Source: CALRQJ02 sp943370285
GTDB taxonomy: Bacteria; Bacteroidota; Bacteroidia; Chitinophagales; Chitinophagaceae
Direction: 5' to 3'
Length of the DNA: 64,000 bases
NCBI GenBank assembly: GCA_943370285.1
Contig: CALRQJ020000007.1
Location: 1-64,000 of the forward strand
Both the position numbers and the translations under genes were made by a program. The notes under the pieces were generated by a model, which had not been told where the DNA came from, did no database searches, and saw only the letters and a list, made by a program, of their open reading frames with translations. Of the stretch, positions 9,213-17,866 are shown in pieces (position 1 is the first letter of the stretch; every line of letters begins with the position of its first letter).

Positions 9213-9340
9213 GGTTAAGGCGAATAATGCTCATACACAATACCCTCTAAATAGGTGGAGGGTTGGTTAGACTAGAACATTGTTCACCTTTCTGCCGATG
9301 TGATTATTACCAGAACCTGCTGTTTTTTGGCTGTTGGAGT

Positions 9341-9439
9341 TTAAAACTCGAACAATAGGCGGGCCAACATTAAACAAACAGTAATCACAACACCGTAAAA
9401 TACCTGTGCTGTTTCTTCTGATGAAAATACTTTCTTCAT
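9341..9439 (-). CDS. Possible 32-residue single-pass membrane peptide
   Basis: An ATG at 9439 opens a 32-codon frame ending TAA at 9341-9343. The product has a short charged start (MKKVFSSEE), a hydrophobic helix (residues about 13-30, VFYGVVITVCLMLARLLF) and ends EF. It lies about 50 bases downstream of the DUF2809 gene on the same strand and could be its operon partner. No clear Shine-Dalgarno is present, which is normal in this phylum. Small size makes the call tentative. Confidence 0.35.
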   Translation of the reverse strand: MKKVFSSEETAQVFYGVVITVCLMLARLLFEF

Positions 9440-9489
9440 AGTAAACCGGATTTGTAACTAATACGCTCCGGCAGACGGTTTTATTGTCT

Positions 9490-9885
9490 CTATGACGGGC
9501 TTTTCTCAAAAAGGGTTGCAAGTAGCCAAGCTAAGACTGTTCCAATGGCATAACAGAGTACATCGCTCCACATAAAGCCAAAGCCTAGGAGCATTTTGCC
9601 GAGAAATGTTCGGCGGATATCATCTATCCACGGGGCATGGTAGAGTTGAGAGACTTCAATCAATAGTCCAAAAGCGTAATTGATGAGTGCTAATTTGTAT
9701 TTTGATTGCTGGGGAAAAATGGCTCGCAGCAAGAAAAAGAACAAAGCAGCCCATAAAATATCTCCACCGTAAGTGGAAATAATAGCCGGAAAATATTGAG
9801 GCATTTTACGAGTGGCCAAACCAATGGGTATAGTAATACAAAACAAAATGGTATACCATAATCTGCGTTTAGTAGTACTATTCAT
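9490..9885 (-). CDS. DUF2809-family membrane protein
   Basis: The 131-residue protein carries the DUF2809 pattern: GLATRKMPQYFP near the start, YGGDILWAALFFF, then EVSQLYHAPWIDDIRRT and LGKMLLGFGFMWSDVLCY. Four membrane helices are predicted. The family is uncharacterised and related in appearance to VanZ-like proteins. It ends up three bases downstream of uvrA on the same strand, so it is almost surely co-transcribed with uvrA. Nothing links it to DNA repair apart from position. Confidence 0.85.
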   Translation of the reverse strand: MNSTTKRRLWYTILFCITIPIGLATRKMPQYFPAIISTYGGDILWAALFFFLLRAIFPQQSKYKLALINYAFGLLIEVSQLYHAPWIDDIRRTFLGKMLLGFGFMWSDVLCYAIGTVLAWLLATLFEKSPS

Positions 9886-9888
9886 ATG

Positions 9889-12762
9889 TTATAACTCAGC
9901 TTTTAAGAATTTGCCGGTATGGCTATTTTTTACTTTGATGAGTGCTTCGGGTACACCCTCAAATAAAACCTGACCGCCACCATTACCACCTTCGGGTCCA
10001 ATATCTATGATATGATCTGCCAATTTAATGACATCCATATTATGTTCAATGATGAGGACAGAATTACCTCTGTCCACTAATTTATTAATGACATCCATTA
10101 GTAATTTAATGTCTTGAAAATGTAACCCTGTTGTAGGCTCATCGAGAATATAGAATGTTTTACCGGTGTCTTTTTTTCCTAATTCAGTGGATAGTTTAAC
10201 CCGCTGCGCTTCGCCACCACTAAGGGTTACGGCAGATTGACCTAAAGTGATATAACCCAAGCCCACATCTTGTAACACTTTAATTTTTCTATACAACCAA
10301 GGTACGGGCTGAAAGAATTCACAAGCTTCATCTACGGTCATATTCAATACATCGTAAATGGATTTTCCTTTATATCTTATTTCTAATGTTTCTCTGTTGT
10401 ATCTTTTGCCGTTACATTTTTCGCAGTGTACATATACATCGGGTAAAAAATTCATTTCAATCACCCTCATGCCACCGCCTTCACACACTTCGCAACGACC
10501 GCTTTTTACATTGAACGAAAATCTACCTGCATTATAGCCTCTTATTTTTGCTTCGGGTACCGATGCAAACAAAGTTCTGATTTCTGTAAAAAATCCGCAA
10601 TAAGTAGCTGGGTTACTTCTTGGTGTACGACCAATAGGGCTTTGGTCAATTTCTATCACTTTATCAATATGTTCTAATCCACTGATGCTATCATAATCTT
10701 GTACCGGTATTCTGCTGTTGTAACAATGTTTAGATAACAGTGGGTAGAGTGTTTCATTAATGAGGGTTGATTTTCCGCTGCCACTAACGCCAGTCACTAC
10801 AATCAATTTGCCCAAAGGAAATTGTACGCTAATATTTTTTAGGTTATTTCCTTTTGCACCATTCAGTTCAATTTTTTTTCCATTGCCTTTCCTTCTTTCT
10901 GTAGGCACAGCAATCGATTTTTTACCACTTAAATATTGTGCCGTTTCAGTGTTTGATTGCAGCACTTCTTGCGGTGTGCCTGCTGTAACAATTTGTCCGC
11001 CATACTTACCGGCTTTTGGTCCAATATCTACCAAATGATCACTAGCTAGCATAATATCTTTATCATGTTCTACCACCAAAACACTGTTGCCAATATCTCT
11101 CAGGTTTTGTAATGCTTCTATCAAACGATGGTTATCTCTTTGGTGCAAACCAATCGAAGGTTCATCTAAAATATAGGTGATACCTTGCAATTGAGATCCT
11201 ATTTGTGTAGCCAATCGAATGCGCTGACTTTCGCCACCACTCAAGGTTTTAGACGATCGATTTAATGTTAAATAAGTCAATCCAACATCAAGCATGAACT
11301 GTAATCTTTCTCTAATTTCTTTGAGTATGTCTTTGGCAATCGTATTTTGTTTTTTACTTAATCTTTTTTCAATAGCTAAGAACCAAGTCATCAGGTGATC
11401 TAAATTTTGATCACTCAATTCCGCTATATTTTTATCATCGATTTTAAACCATAAGCTTTCTTTTCTGAGCTTGGCACCATTACAAGTGCCACAAGTTTTT
11501 AGCTCCATAAATTTCTCTACCCATTCTTTCAAATAATCATTGCTTTTGGGCGAAGAAAACCATCGCTTCAACATCGGAATTATACCTTCATAACTACCGG
11601 TAAATTCTTCAGGAATCGTATCATCAGACAAATTCAATTCCACATTAGCATTAATGCCCATATCGCCATTCAGGAATAACTGTACTTGTTCGGTACTTAA
11701 TTCTTTTAGCGGTTTTTTCAAGTTTATTTTATGCTTTCTAGCAAAAGCCACCACTTGCTGGTAAACACTTGCTTCTCTTTCTTCTCCCAACGGTACAATG
11801 CCGCCTTCAGCCACCGATTTATTATAATCCGGCACAATAGTTTCCATGCTAATGGTGTATACATTGCCCAATCCTTTACAGGTTGGACAGGCACCGTAAG
11901 GCGAGTTAAACGAAAATGCATTGGGTGAAGGTTCTTCGTAACTGATGCCGGTATCAACACACATCAATTGTTTAGAGTACAAGGTTACAGCACCTTGTTG
12001 AGGGGCAACAAACATTAAATCTTTACCTGTTTTGAGCGTTTGTTGTACACTTTGGCTCAATCTTACTTTCATGTCAGGTGTTACGGACAAACGGTCAACT
12101 ACCAATTCAATATCATGTATTTTGTATCGGTCAACTTGCAGTTTTGGCGTAAGGTCAGTGATTTCGCCGTCGATGCGTACTTTCAAAAATCCTTTTTTAC
12201 GCATATCTTCAAATAATTCTCTGTAGTGCCCTTTTCTGCCTCGAATGAGCGGGGCAAGCAAGGTGATTTTTTGTCCGGCAAATTGCTCAAAGATGTTCGT
12301 TACTATTTCTTCTTCGCTAAACTTTACCATTTTTTTGCCGGTATTATAGCTGTAGGCTTCACCAATACGGGCATAGAGTAAGCGTAAAAAATCATAAATC
12401 TCGGTTACGGTACCTACAGTTGACCGAGGGTTTTTATTGGTTGTTTTTTGTTCGATGGAAATAACAGGCGAAAGGCCGGTGATTTTATCAACATCGGGCC
12501 GTTCCATATCGCCAATAAATTGACGGGCATAGGCGCTAAAGCTTTCCATATAGCGGCGTTGCCCTTCGTTATAGATGGTGTCAAAGGCTAAAGAAGACTT
12601 TCCGCTACCACTTACGCCGGTAAATACTACCAACTTGTTTTTAGGTATGCGGATGTCTAAATTCTTGAGATTGTGTTCTTTAGCACCAAAAACTTCAATG
12701 TAATCTTGTTGTTCTGCAACCACAGTAGCAGTTTTTCTCGTCTCTTTCTTGCTGATTGCCAT
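9889..12762 (-). CDS. uvrA: Excinuclease ABC subunit A (UvrA)
   Basis: UvrA scans DNA for bulky lesions and loads UvrB. The 957-residue protein has two ABC ATPase modules: Walker A GVSGSGKSS near the N-terminus and GVSGSGKST in the second half, with signatures LSGGESQRIRLA and LSGGEAQRVKLS. It has zinc-binding Cys pairs CPTCKGLG, CGTCNGAK, CEVCEGGG and CEKCNGKR. Length matches canonical UvrA. The frame extends seven codons to 12783, but the ATG at 12762 is preferred because a perfect -7 box (TACTTTTG at 12781-12788 on this strand) would overlap the longer start. DUF2809 follows directly. Confidence 0.97.
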   Translation of the reverse strand: MAISKKETRKTATVVAEQQDYIEVFGAKEHNLKNLDIRIPKNKLVVFTGVSGSGKSSLAFDTIYNEGQRRYMESFSAYARQFIGDMERPDVDKITGLSPVISIEQKTTNKNPRSTVGTVTEIYDFLRLLYARIGEAYSYNTGKKMVKFSEEEIVTNIFEQFAGQKITLLAPLIRGRKGHYRELFEDMRKKGFLKVRIDGEITDLTPKLQVDRYKIHDIELVVDRLSVTPDMKVRLSQSVQQTLKTGKDLMFVAPQQGAVTLYSKQLMCVDTGISYEEPSPNAFSFNSPYGACPTCKGLGNVYTISMETIVPDYNKSVAEGGIVPLGEEREASVYQQVVAFARKHKINLKKPLKELSTEQVQLFLNGDMGINANVELNLSDDTIPEEFTGSYEGIIPMLKRWFSSPKSNDYLKEWVEKFMELKTCGTCNGAKLRKESLWFKIDDKNIAELSDQNLDHLMTWFLAIEKRLSKKQNTIAKDILKEIRERLQFMLDVGLTYLTLNRSSKTLSGGESQRIRLATQIGSQLQGITYILDEPSIGLHQRDNHRLIEALQNLRDIGNSVLVVEHDKDIMLASDHLVDIGPKAGKYGGQIVTAGTPQEVLQSNTETAQYLSGKKSIAVPTERRKGNGKKIELNGAKGNNLKNISVQFPLGKLIVVTGVSGSGKSTLINETLYPLLSKHCYNSRIPVQDYDSISGLEHIDKVIEIDQSPIGRTPRSNPATYCGFFTEIRTLFASVPEAKIRGYNAGRFSFNVKSGRCEVCEGGGMRVIEMNFLPDVYVHCEKCNGKRYNRETLEIRYKGKSIYDVLNMTVDEACEFFQPVPWLYRKIKVLQDVGLGYITLGQSAVTLSGGEAQRVKLSTELGKKDTGKTFYILDEPTTGLHFQDIKLLMDVINKLVDRGNSVLIIEHNMDVIKLADHIIDIGPEGGNGGGQVLFEGVPEALIKVKNSHTGKFLKAEL

Positions 12763-12780
12763 AACTATACTGGTAGTGTT

Positions 12781-12788
12781 CAAAAGTA
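12781..12788 (-). promoter_or_regulatory. Bacteroidota -7 promoter box for uvrA
   Basis: Reading the minus strand, TACTTTTG matches the TAnnTTTG consensus and ends 18 bases before the uvrA ATG at 12762. No LexA-type palindrome was recognised around it. Confidence 0.6.
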
Positions 12789-12846
12789 GAACAATTGCTG
12801 TATCAATAAGTTGCAGGAAAAGCCCTTAAAGAAGATATTTGTAAAA

Positions 12847-13398
12847 ATGAATGACATGATTTTTTCGTCCCTGTTTAAGAAAAAGACGGCATCTGTAAAA
12901 ATAACGGACAGGGTTTGGATGAATGCCGAAGGTAAGTGGAGTGGAATTTTACAGCAATATCAAAACGACCCCGAAACTATTTTTGTGGTTTGGTTTGATG
13001 AAACGATGCGTCATTTACAAGAGCGATTCACTGCTTTAGGTAAAACGGCACTGGTGATGAATTATCGCCAGGTAAGTACACATTCTGTTGTTCGTCATCA
13101 AGTAATTTTTGTAGAACATTATCCACTTCACTCCAAAGAGCTTGCTGTGTACCAACAATTGAATTTGTTGGAGGCGATTATATTTTCTTCTTTACAAGAG
13201 CCATTGTTGCAGTTGTTTGGTGGAGACCGCATTCGCAGCATCATGAAAACGATGGGTATGGCTGAGGGTGAATCCATGGAGCATCCTTATATTTCACAGT
13301 CTATACAAAGGGCACAAGAAAAAATTGAAAAGCAATTGGTTGTTGAACAAACTGCTAAAAGCCAACAAGAATGGTTGGATCGAAATGCTATACTTTAA
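12847..13398 (+). CDS. Stand-alone protein resembling the SecA motor-2/helical scaffold end
   Basis: Residues about 112-162 of this 183-residue protein read like the segment of SecA that joins nucleotide-binding domain 2 to the helical scaffold: SSLQEPLLQLFGGDRI, then MKTMGMAEGESMEHPYIS and SIQRAQEKIE. SecA has a phenylalanine, serine, leucine, Asp/Glu start, FGxDR, LGM, EAIEHPWV and AQRKVE in the same order. The preceding 45-110 region could be a reduced motor-2 fold (FVVWFDETMRHLQERF, FVEHYPLHSKE). There is no Walker A, DEAD box or zinc tail, so it cannot be an active SecA. The ATG at 12847 is chosen; the frame is open to 12811. Role unknown. Confidence 0.7.
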   Translation: MNDMIFSSLFKKKTASVKITDRVWMNAEGKWSGILQQYQNDPETIFVVWFDETMRHLQERFTALGKTALVMNYRQVSTHSVVRHQVIFVEHYPLHSKELAVYQQLNLLEAIIFSSLQEPLLQLFGGDRIRSIMKTMGMAEGESMEHPYISQSIQRAQEKIEKQLVVEQTAKSQQEWLDRNAIL

Positions 13399-13465
13399 AT
13401 TACTTATTACCATATACTAATTTTTCGGCAGAATGCTTTCCTTTGTAACAATTGATTGTTACGCT

Positions 13466-14089
13466 ATGTATGAAATTTTAGGATATCTCGCCTCAGTAGC
13501 TTTGGCTATTTCATTGATGCAAACCAATGCCATTCGTTTCAGGTGGTTTAATATGAGTGGTGGTATTTTTTTTATCATTTACGGTATTACGATTGGCGCT
13601 TTTCCGGTGATATTGGCCAATTCAATTTTGTTGTGCATCAACATTTATCAAACCTTTAAACTGTATTCAAATACAGAAAAATTTGACCTCATTACCTTTA
13701 CTAAAGGCGGTGAGTTGATACCCAAATTTCTTGATTTTTACCAAAAAGATATCGCCGCTTATTTCCCGGGTTTTAAGTTTGAAGAAGATGAACAAAAGCT
13801 TTGTTTTGTAGTGCTGCGTAATATTGTGTTAGCGAATTTGTTTGTTGCAAAACGCACCAACGATGGTTATGCAGTGGTAGAAATTAATTATACTGTTGCT
13901 CACTACAGAGATTATAAAGTAGGCCGCTTTATTTTTAATAGAAGCCGAGATTATTTATTATCGATGGGAGTACAACACATTGTTTATGAAGCTGTTCATA
14001 ACAAAAATCACCTACAATTTTTAAAAGTAATGGGTTTTACACCACAAAACTATTTAGGCAAAACCTGTTGGGTTAAAAATTTAGTCTAA
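13466..14089 (+). CDS. YgjV-like membrane domain fused to an acetyltransferase-like domain
   Basis: Residues 1-80 hold three or four helices in the order of the YgjV inner-membrane family (EILGYLASVALAISLMQTNA, FNMSGGIFFIIYG, ILANSILLCINIYQTFKLY). Residues about 90-205 look like a GNAT-like fold ending in HNKNHLQFLKVMGFTPQNYL, the usual final beta-alpha of GNATs. The acetyl-CoA pyrophosphate loop is not clear, so activity is uncertain. The ATG at 13466 is preferred because family members start directly at the first helix; 13433 is an alternative. The neighbouring SAM-controlled gene has its own promoter. Confidence 0.7.
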   Translation: MYEILGYLASVALAISLMQTNAIRFRWFNMSGGIFFIIYGITIGAFPVILANSILLCINIYQTFKLYSNTEKFDLITFTKGGELIPKFLDFYQKDIAAYFPGFKFEEDEQKLCFVVLRNIVLANLFVAKRTNDGYAVVEINYTVAHYRDYKVGRFIFNRSRDYLLSMGVQHIVYEAVHNKNHLQFLKVMGFTPQNYLGKTCWVKNLV

Positions 14090-14161
14090 TAATTTTTTAT
14101 CTCTTGAAATGCTTTGTAGTAAAGGGTTTTAGGCTGTTAACAAATAATTTTATAAAATTTA

Positions 14162-14194
14162 TTTGGCACTTCAAGTTACATCACCCTAATTTTG
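14162..14194 (+). promoter_or_regulatory. Promoter for the SAM-riboswitch leader
   Basis: TTTG at 14162-14165 and TAATTTTG at 14187-14194 are separated by 21 bases, a full match to the Bacteroidota -33/-7 arrangement. The predicted start of transcription falls about ten to fifteen bases before the aptamer P1 stem. Confidence 0.75.
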
Positions 14195-14214
14195 TTGCAG
14201 TTCTTTCAGCAATA

Positions 14215-14332
14215 CTTATCAAGAAAGGTGGAGGGTAATGGCCCTATGAAACCTTGGCAACCTCTTTTAGTTTTACTGCATAAATTAAAGGAAAGGTGCC
14301 AATTCCAACCTGCTACTAGCAGGACAGATGAG
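14215..14332 (+). ncRNA. SAM (S-box, SAM-I type) riboswitch aptamer
   Basis: The conserved S-box core is visible: AAAGGTGGAGGG, then GGCCCTATGAAACC, TTGGCAACC, GGTGCCAATTCC and GACAGATGAG. P1 can form between CTTATC (14215-14220) and GATGAG (14327-14332). It senses S-adenosylmethionine and lies in the leader of homoserine dehydrogenase, which supplies homoserine for methionine and threonine. A terminator follows, so control is probably by transcription attenuation: SAM bound means termination. Confidence 0.93.
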
Positions 14333-14381
14333 TCAGATCAATAAGATTTTTTCATAGCATTTTTGCTCCACATAATTTCTT

Positions 14382-14412
14382 ACCCATCTGGCTTTTCCGA
14401 TGGGTTTTTTTA
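14382..14412 (+). terminator. Riboswitch expression-platform terminator
   Basis: ACCCATC (14382-14388) pairs with GATGGGT (14399-14405) around a ten-base loop and is followed by seven T. It lies between the SAM aptamer and the ORF start, so it is likely the regulated terminator. Confidence 0.85.
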
Positions 14413-14481
14413 TGCCCTTTTGCTTCTACTATCTTGATATAGGATTGTTGAATATTGTTTAATCAACTCAACAAATCACAC

Positions 14482-15762
14482 ATGTCAAACAACAACACAA
14501 CAACAACAAGTCGCCCATTAGTAATTGGTTTATTTGGATTTGGTGTGGTAGGCGAAGGCCTCTACAAAGTATTAAAGCAAACACCATCGCTGAATACTTC
14601 TATCAAAAGAATTGTTATCAAACATCCCGACAAAAAAAGAAATGCTCCAGAAAATATTTTTACGCAACTAGCAGATGAAGTCTTGAACGACGATAGTATT
14701 AATGTTGTAGTAGAATTGATTGATGATGCTGATGCAGCTTATTACATTGTAACCAATGCACTAAAAAAAGGTAAGGCAGTAGTTAGCGCCAATAAAAAAT
14801 TGATTGCAGAGCATTTAGAGGAATTAATTGCTTTACAACAGCAATACAATGTACCATTTTTATATGAGGCTTCGGTTTGTGGTTCTATTCCGGTAATTCG
14901 TAATTTGGAAGAATATTATGATAACGATTTGTTGCACAGTATTCATGGTATTGTAAATGGATCTACCAATTATATCCTCACAAAAATAATTGAAGAAAAA
15001 TTAGAATTTAATGAAGCATTATTGCAAGCACAGCAATTGGGTTTTGCCGAAAGCAATCCGGCCCTTGATATTTTAGGTATTGATGCGGTGAATAAACTCA
15101 CCATTCTTTTAGCACATGCTTATGGCATAATAATTACACCTACCAATTTATTGTTCAATGGCATTCAAGGTATTCAATCTAGTGATGCGAAAGTTGCTGC
15201 TGAGCGGCAGTATCAAATTAAATTAGTAGCCAATGCGGTAAAACTCAACAGCGGTCAAGTGGCAGCTTATGTATTGCCACAGTTTGTTACTGCACAATCT
15301 CAGTTATTTAATACGGCTAATGAGTACAATGGCGTGGTGATTGAAAGTGGTTTTGCCGACAAGCAATTCTTTTATGGTAAAGGAGCCGGCAGTTTTCCTA
15401 CAGCATCTGCTGTGTTAAGCGATATTTCAGCATTGCGATACGATTACAAATACGAATACCGCAAGAAAAATGCATACGAACCTGCTAGTTTGGCTACTGA
15501 TTACTATCTAAGAGTGTACTTAAGTTTTGATCAATTAGAACATATTCAAAAAGATGATTTTGAATACATTGAAGAATGGCATAATGGCGTAAACAGAAGT
15601 TATTTAACCGGCATCATTAGTATACAACAATTAGTGAAGCATGATTGGTGGAAGCAAAAAGGCATTTCATTGATTTTGTTGCCGGATGCTGTTGTAGAAA
15701 GTTTAGAGATTAGAAACCTTAAGAAAAAAAGTTTGGCTTTGGCAGGTGTAGTGAATGCCTAA
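14482..15762 (+). CDS. hom: Homoserine dehydrogenase
   Basis: It reduces aspartate semialdehyde to homoserine with NAD(P)H in the aspartate-family amino acid pathway. The 426-residue protein has the dinucleotide-binding loop GLFGFGVVGEG (about 16-26), the NKKLIA lysine segment, VNGSTNYILTKI, and the substrate block AESNPALDILGIDAVNKL. The C-terminal portion lacks an obvious ACT domain; the last hundred residues are of a Bacteroidota-type extension. The frame is open from a TTG at 14455, but the ATG at 14482 is the better start. A SAM riboswitch and terminator in its leader indicate repression when SAM is plentiful. Confidence 0.95.
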   Translation: MSNNNTTTTSRPLVIGLFGFGVVGEGLYKVLKQTPSLNTSIKRIVIKHPDKKRNAPENIFTQLADEVLNDDSINVVVELIDDADAAYYIVTNALKKGKAVVSANKKLIAEHLEELIALQQQYNVPFLYEASVCGSIPVIRNLEEYYDNDLLHSIHGIVNGSTNYILTKIIEEKLEFNEALLQAQQLGFAESNPALDILGIDAVNKLTILLAHAYGIIITPTNLLFNGIQGIQSSDAKVAAERQYQIKLVANAVKLNSGQVAAYVLPQFVTAQSQLFNTANEYNGVVIESGFADKQFFYGKGAGSFPTASAVLSDISALRYDYKYEYRKKNAYEPASLATDYYLRVYLSFDQLEHIQKDDFEYIEEWHNGVNRSYLTGIISIQQLVKHDWWKQKGISLILLPDAVVESLEIRNLKKKSLALAGVVNA

Positions 15763-15795
15763 ACATTACTGGCAAAAATCTCCGACCTTTAGCGT

Positions 15796-16464
15796 ATGAA
15801 AGTAATCATTACAGCGGCAACAACCGGCGAATGGATGCCTGCTTCTTTAGGGATTAATCCACACTTTACTTCAGAGCGTAAACAATCTAAAGTTATATTT
15901 CATCAATCGGGTGTTGGGATGTTGGCTTCGGCAGTTTCACTTACTCGTTTGGTATTTGAACAAAAGCCTGACCTTATTATCCAGGCCGGTATTGCAGGTT
16001 GTTTTGATGAACAAATGCCACTGAGCAAAGTAGTAGTAGTGGGTGATGAGTGTATAGGCGATTTAGGGGTTATGGAAGCCGGAAAATGGAAAGATATTTT
16101 TGCATTGAAATTAGAGAAAAGCAGTTTCCCACCTTATGAAAGGCGGAAACTGCCTAACCCTTGGTTGAAAGATTATAATCTACTCAAACTGCCTGTTGTT
16201 TCGGCCATTACAGTGAATCAAGTTTCTACCGATACGGGGATTATATCACAATTGCAAAAGAAATATCATCCAGTAATAGAAAGTATGGAAGGTGCAGCTT
16301 TACATTATGTGTGCCGAGCATTTAATATTCCTTTTTTGCAGCTAAGAGCAGTAAGTAATTATGTTGGTGTAAGAGATAAAAGTCAATGGCAAATTAAACC
16401 TGCAATTGACGCATTAAACCAAACCTTACTTAAGTATGTTGATACGCTGTATAAGCTTGCTTAA
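15796..16464 (+). CDS. mqnB: Futalosine hydrolase (MqnB)
   Basis: MqnB cleaves futalosine to dehypoxanthine futalosine plus hypoxanthine in the futalosine menaquinone route. The 222-residue protein is a nucleoside-phosphorylase-fold enzyme with QAGIAGCFD, VVGDECIGDLGVME, the NQVST segment and ESMEGAALHYVC, where the Glu pair contacts the nucleoside. The ATG at 15796 lies 33 bases after the homoserine dehydrogenase stop. mqnD follows in the same direction after 28 bases, so the two form a menaquinone unit. Confidence 0.93.
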   Translation: MKVIITAATTGEWMPASLGINPHFTSERKQSKVIFHQSGVGMLASAVSLTRLVFEQKPDLIIQAGIAGCFDEQMPLSKVVVVGDECIGDLGVMEAGKWKDIFALKLEKSSFPPYERRKLPNPWLKDYNLLKLPVVSAITVNQVSTDTGIISQLQKKYHPVIESMEGAALHYVCRAFNIPFLQLRAVSNYVGVRDKSQWQIKPAIDALNQTLLKYVDTLYKLA

Positions 16465-16492
16465 ATTTTTAATACGAATAAATTGTCCACTG

Positions 16493-17326
16493 TTGAAACT
16501 GAGTTTAGGATTTTCTCCCTGCCCCAACGATACGTTTATTTTCGATGCTTTGGTTAATCACAAGATTGATACCGAGGGTTTGGAATTTGAACCTGTTTTA
16601 GAAGATGTGCAAACTTTGAATGAATGGGCTAAAGCAGGCAAGTTGGCTATTTCTAAAATTAGCTATGGTGTATTGCCATTGGTGTTGCAGGATTATATTC
16701 TGTTGAACAGTGGCGGTGCATTGGGTAAAGGTGTTGGCCCTTTATTAATTGCTAAGCCTGGTTTTGCATTAGAGCAATTAGAACATGCTACGATTGCTAT
16801 ACCCGGGGAAAATACTACTGCTCATCTGTTATTCTCTTTGGCTTTTCCAAATTGTACAAACAAAGTGTTTACAGTATTTCATCAAATAGAAGATGCCGTA
16901 TTGAATGGTGGCGTTGATGTTGGTGTTATTATTCATGAAAACAGATTTACCTATCAACAAAAAGGCTTAATTAAATTGATTGATTTGGGAGAACATTGGG
17001 AAATGCAGCAACAAGTACCCATTCCATTAGGCGGCATTGTAGTAAAAAGAAATTTGGGAACAGCGATGCACCAGCAAATTGACCGTATGATTAACAGAAG
17101 TTTGCAGTATGCCTTTGAGCAATATCCCCTTATTTCTAATTATGTATGTGAATATGCCCAAACCATGAGTACAGCGGTAATGAAACAGCATATTGATTTG
17201 TATGTGAATGACTATTCTTTGCACTTAGGAACCGAAGGAAGAAAGGCTGTCAAAGTATTGTTAGATGTGCATGCTGCGTTGAACGGAAAACAAAATTCAG
17301 CAGTTGATGCCGTTTTTGTTGATTAA
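16493..17326 (+). CDS. mqnD: 1,4-dihydroxy-6-naphthoate synthase (MqnD)
   Basis: MqnD converts cyclic dehypoxanthine futalosine to 1,4-dihydroxy-6-naphthoate. The 277-residue protein starts MKLSLGFSPCPNDTFIFDAL, the classical family N-terminus, when translation begins at the TTG at 16493. It carries VLEDVQTLNEWA, KISYGVLPLVL and the conserved late IHENRFTY block, and is periplasmic-binding-protein-like in fold. An ATG at 16436 would overlap mqnB and add 19 hydrophobic residues, so I prefer the TTG. It follows mqnB and shares a transcript with it. Confidence 0.93.
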   Translation: MKLSLGFSPCPNDTFIFDALVNHKIDTEGLEFEPVLEDVQTLNEWAKAGKLAISKISYGVLPLVLQDYILLNSGGALGKGVGPLLIAKPGFALEQLEHATIAIPGENTTAHLLFSLAFPNCTNKVFTVFHQIEDAVLNGGVDVGVIIHENRFTYQQKGLIKLIDLGEHWEMQQQVPIPLGGIVVKRNLGTAMHQQIDRMINRSLQYAFEQYPLISNYVCEYAQTMSTAVMKQHIDLYVNDYSLHLGTEGRKAVKVLLDVHAALNGKQNSAVDAVFVD

Positions 17327-17809
17327 CTATTCTTTATTTCCGTTGGTGACCGGCACAGAAGTTTCCTTGGTTTTTGGTGCTTTAGGGTCGGCCGTAACTA
17401 CATAGTACACTTTATTGCCATCTTTTTGTTTAACCGTACTATTGCCCCATGCACCAGTGAGAATGGTATGGTAGTGATTTCTGAAATTATCTTTTAACAA
17501 TCGATGGTCAGTATTTAACAAATTAACAAGCAGTGCTTGAGAAGAAACTGTGTTCTTTAAATCAATAATTTCTTCTTTTAATAACTTGTTCTCCGCCTCA
17601 ATTTTTTTGATTCTGTCTGCTAACTGTTGTAAAGTAATTTGATTTTTATTGGCAACAGTAGACGTAGATTTTTTAGCATTACGGGATGAAGTATCCGTTG
17701 CTACAGTTGTTTTTTTTGCATCCACCTTAGTTTTAGGTGGTTGTGCAAACCCATTATGTGTGACAAAGGCAACCACCAAAAGGCTAGCCAAAAAGGCACG
17801 CTTTTTCAT
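17327..17809 (-). CDS. Secreted coiled-coil protein, function unknown
   Basis: The 160-residue protein has a signal peptide (MKKRAFLASLLVVAFVTHNGFAQ), a low-complexity Lys/Thr/Ser stretch, and a coiled coil at about residues 60-110 (LQQLADRIKKIEAENKLLKE). The tail is polar. The ATG at 17809 is chosen over 17860 because it places the signal peptide at the terminus. Its stop directly abuts the mqnD stop. The family is not recognised; it is probably periplasmic or envelope-attached. Confidence 0.65.
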   Translation of the reverse strand: MKKRAFLASLLVVAFVTHNGFAQPPKTKVDAKKTTVATDTSSRNAKKSTSTVANKNQITLQQLADRIKKIEAENKLLKEEIIDLKNTVSSQALLVNLLNTDHRLLKDNFRNHYHTILTGAWGNSTVKQKDGNKVYYVVTADPKAPKTKETSVPVTNGNKE

Positions 17810-17866
17810 AAGGTTTGGGTTAGTAACCGTAAAACTACTAATATAGATTGGATTTAACAACCATGT

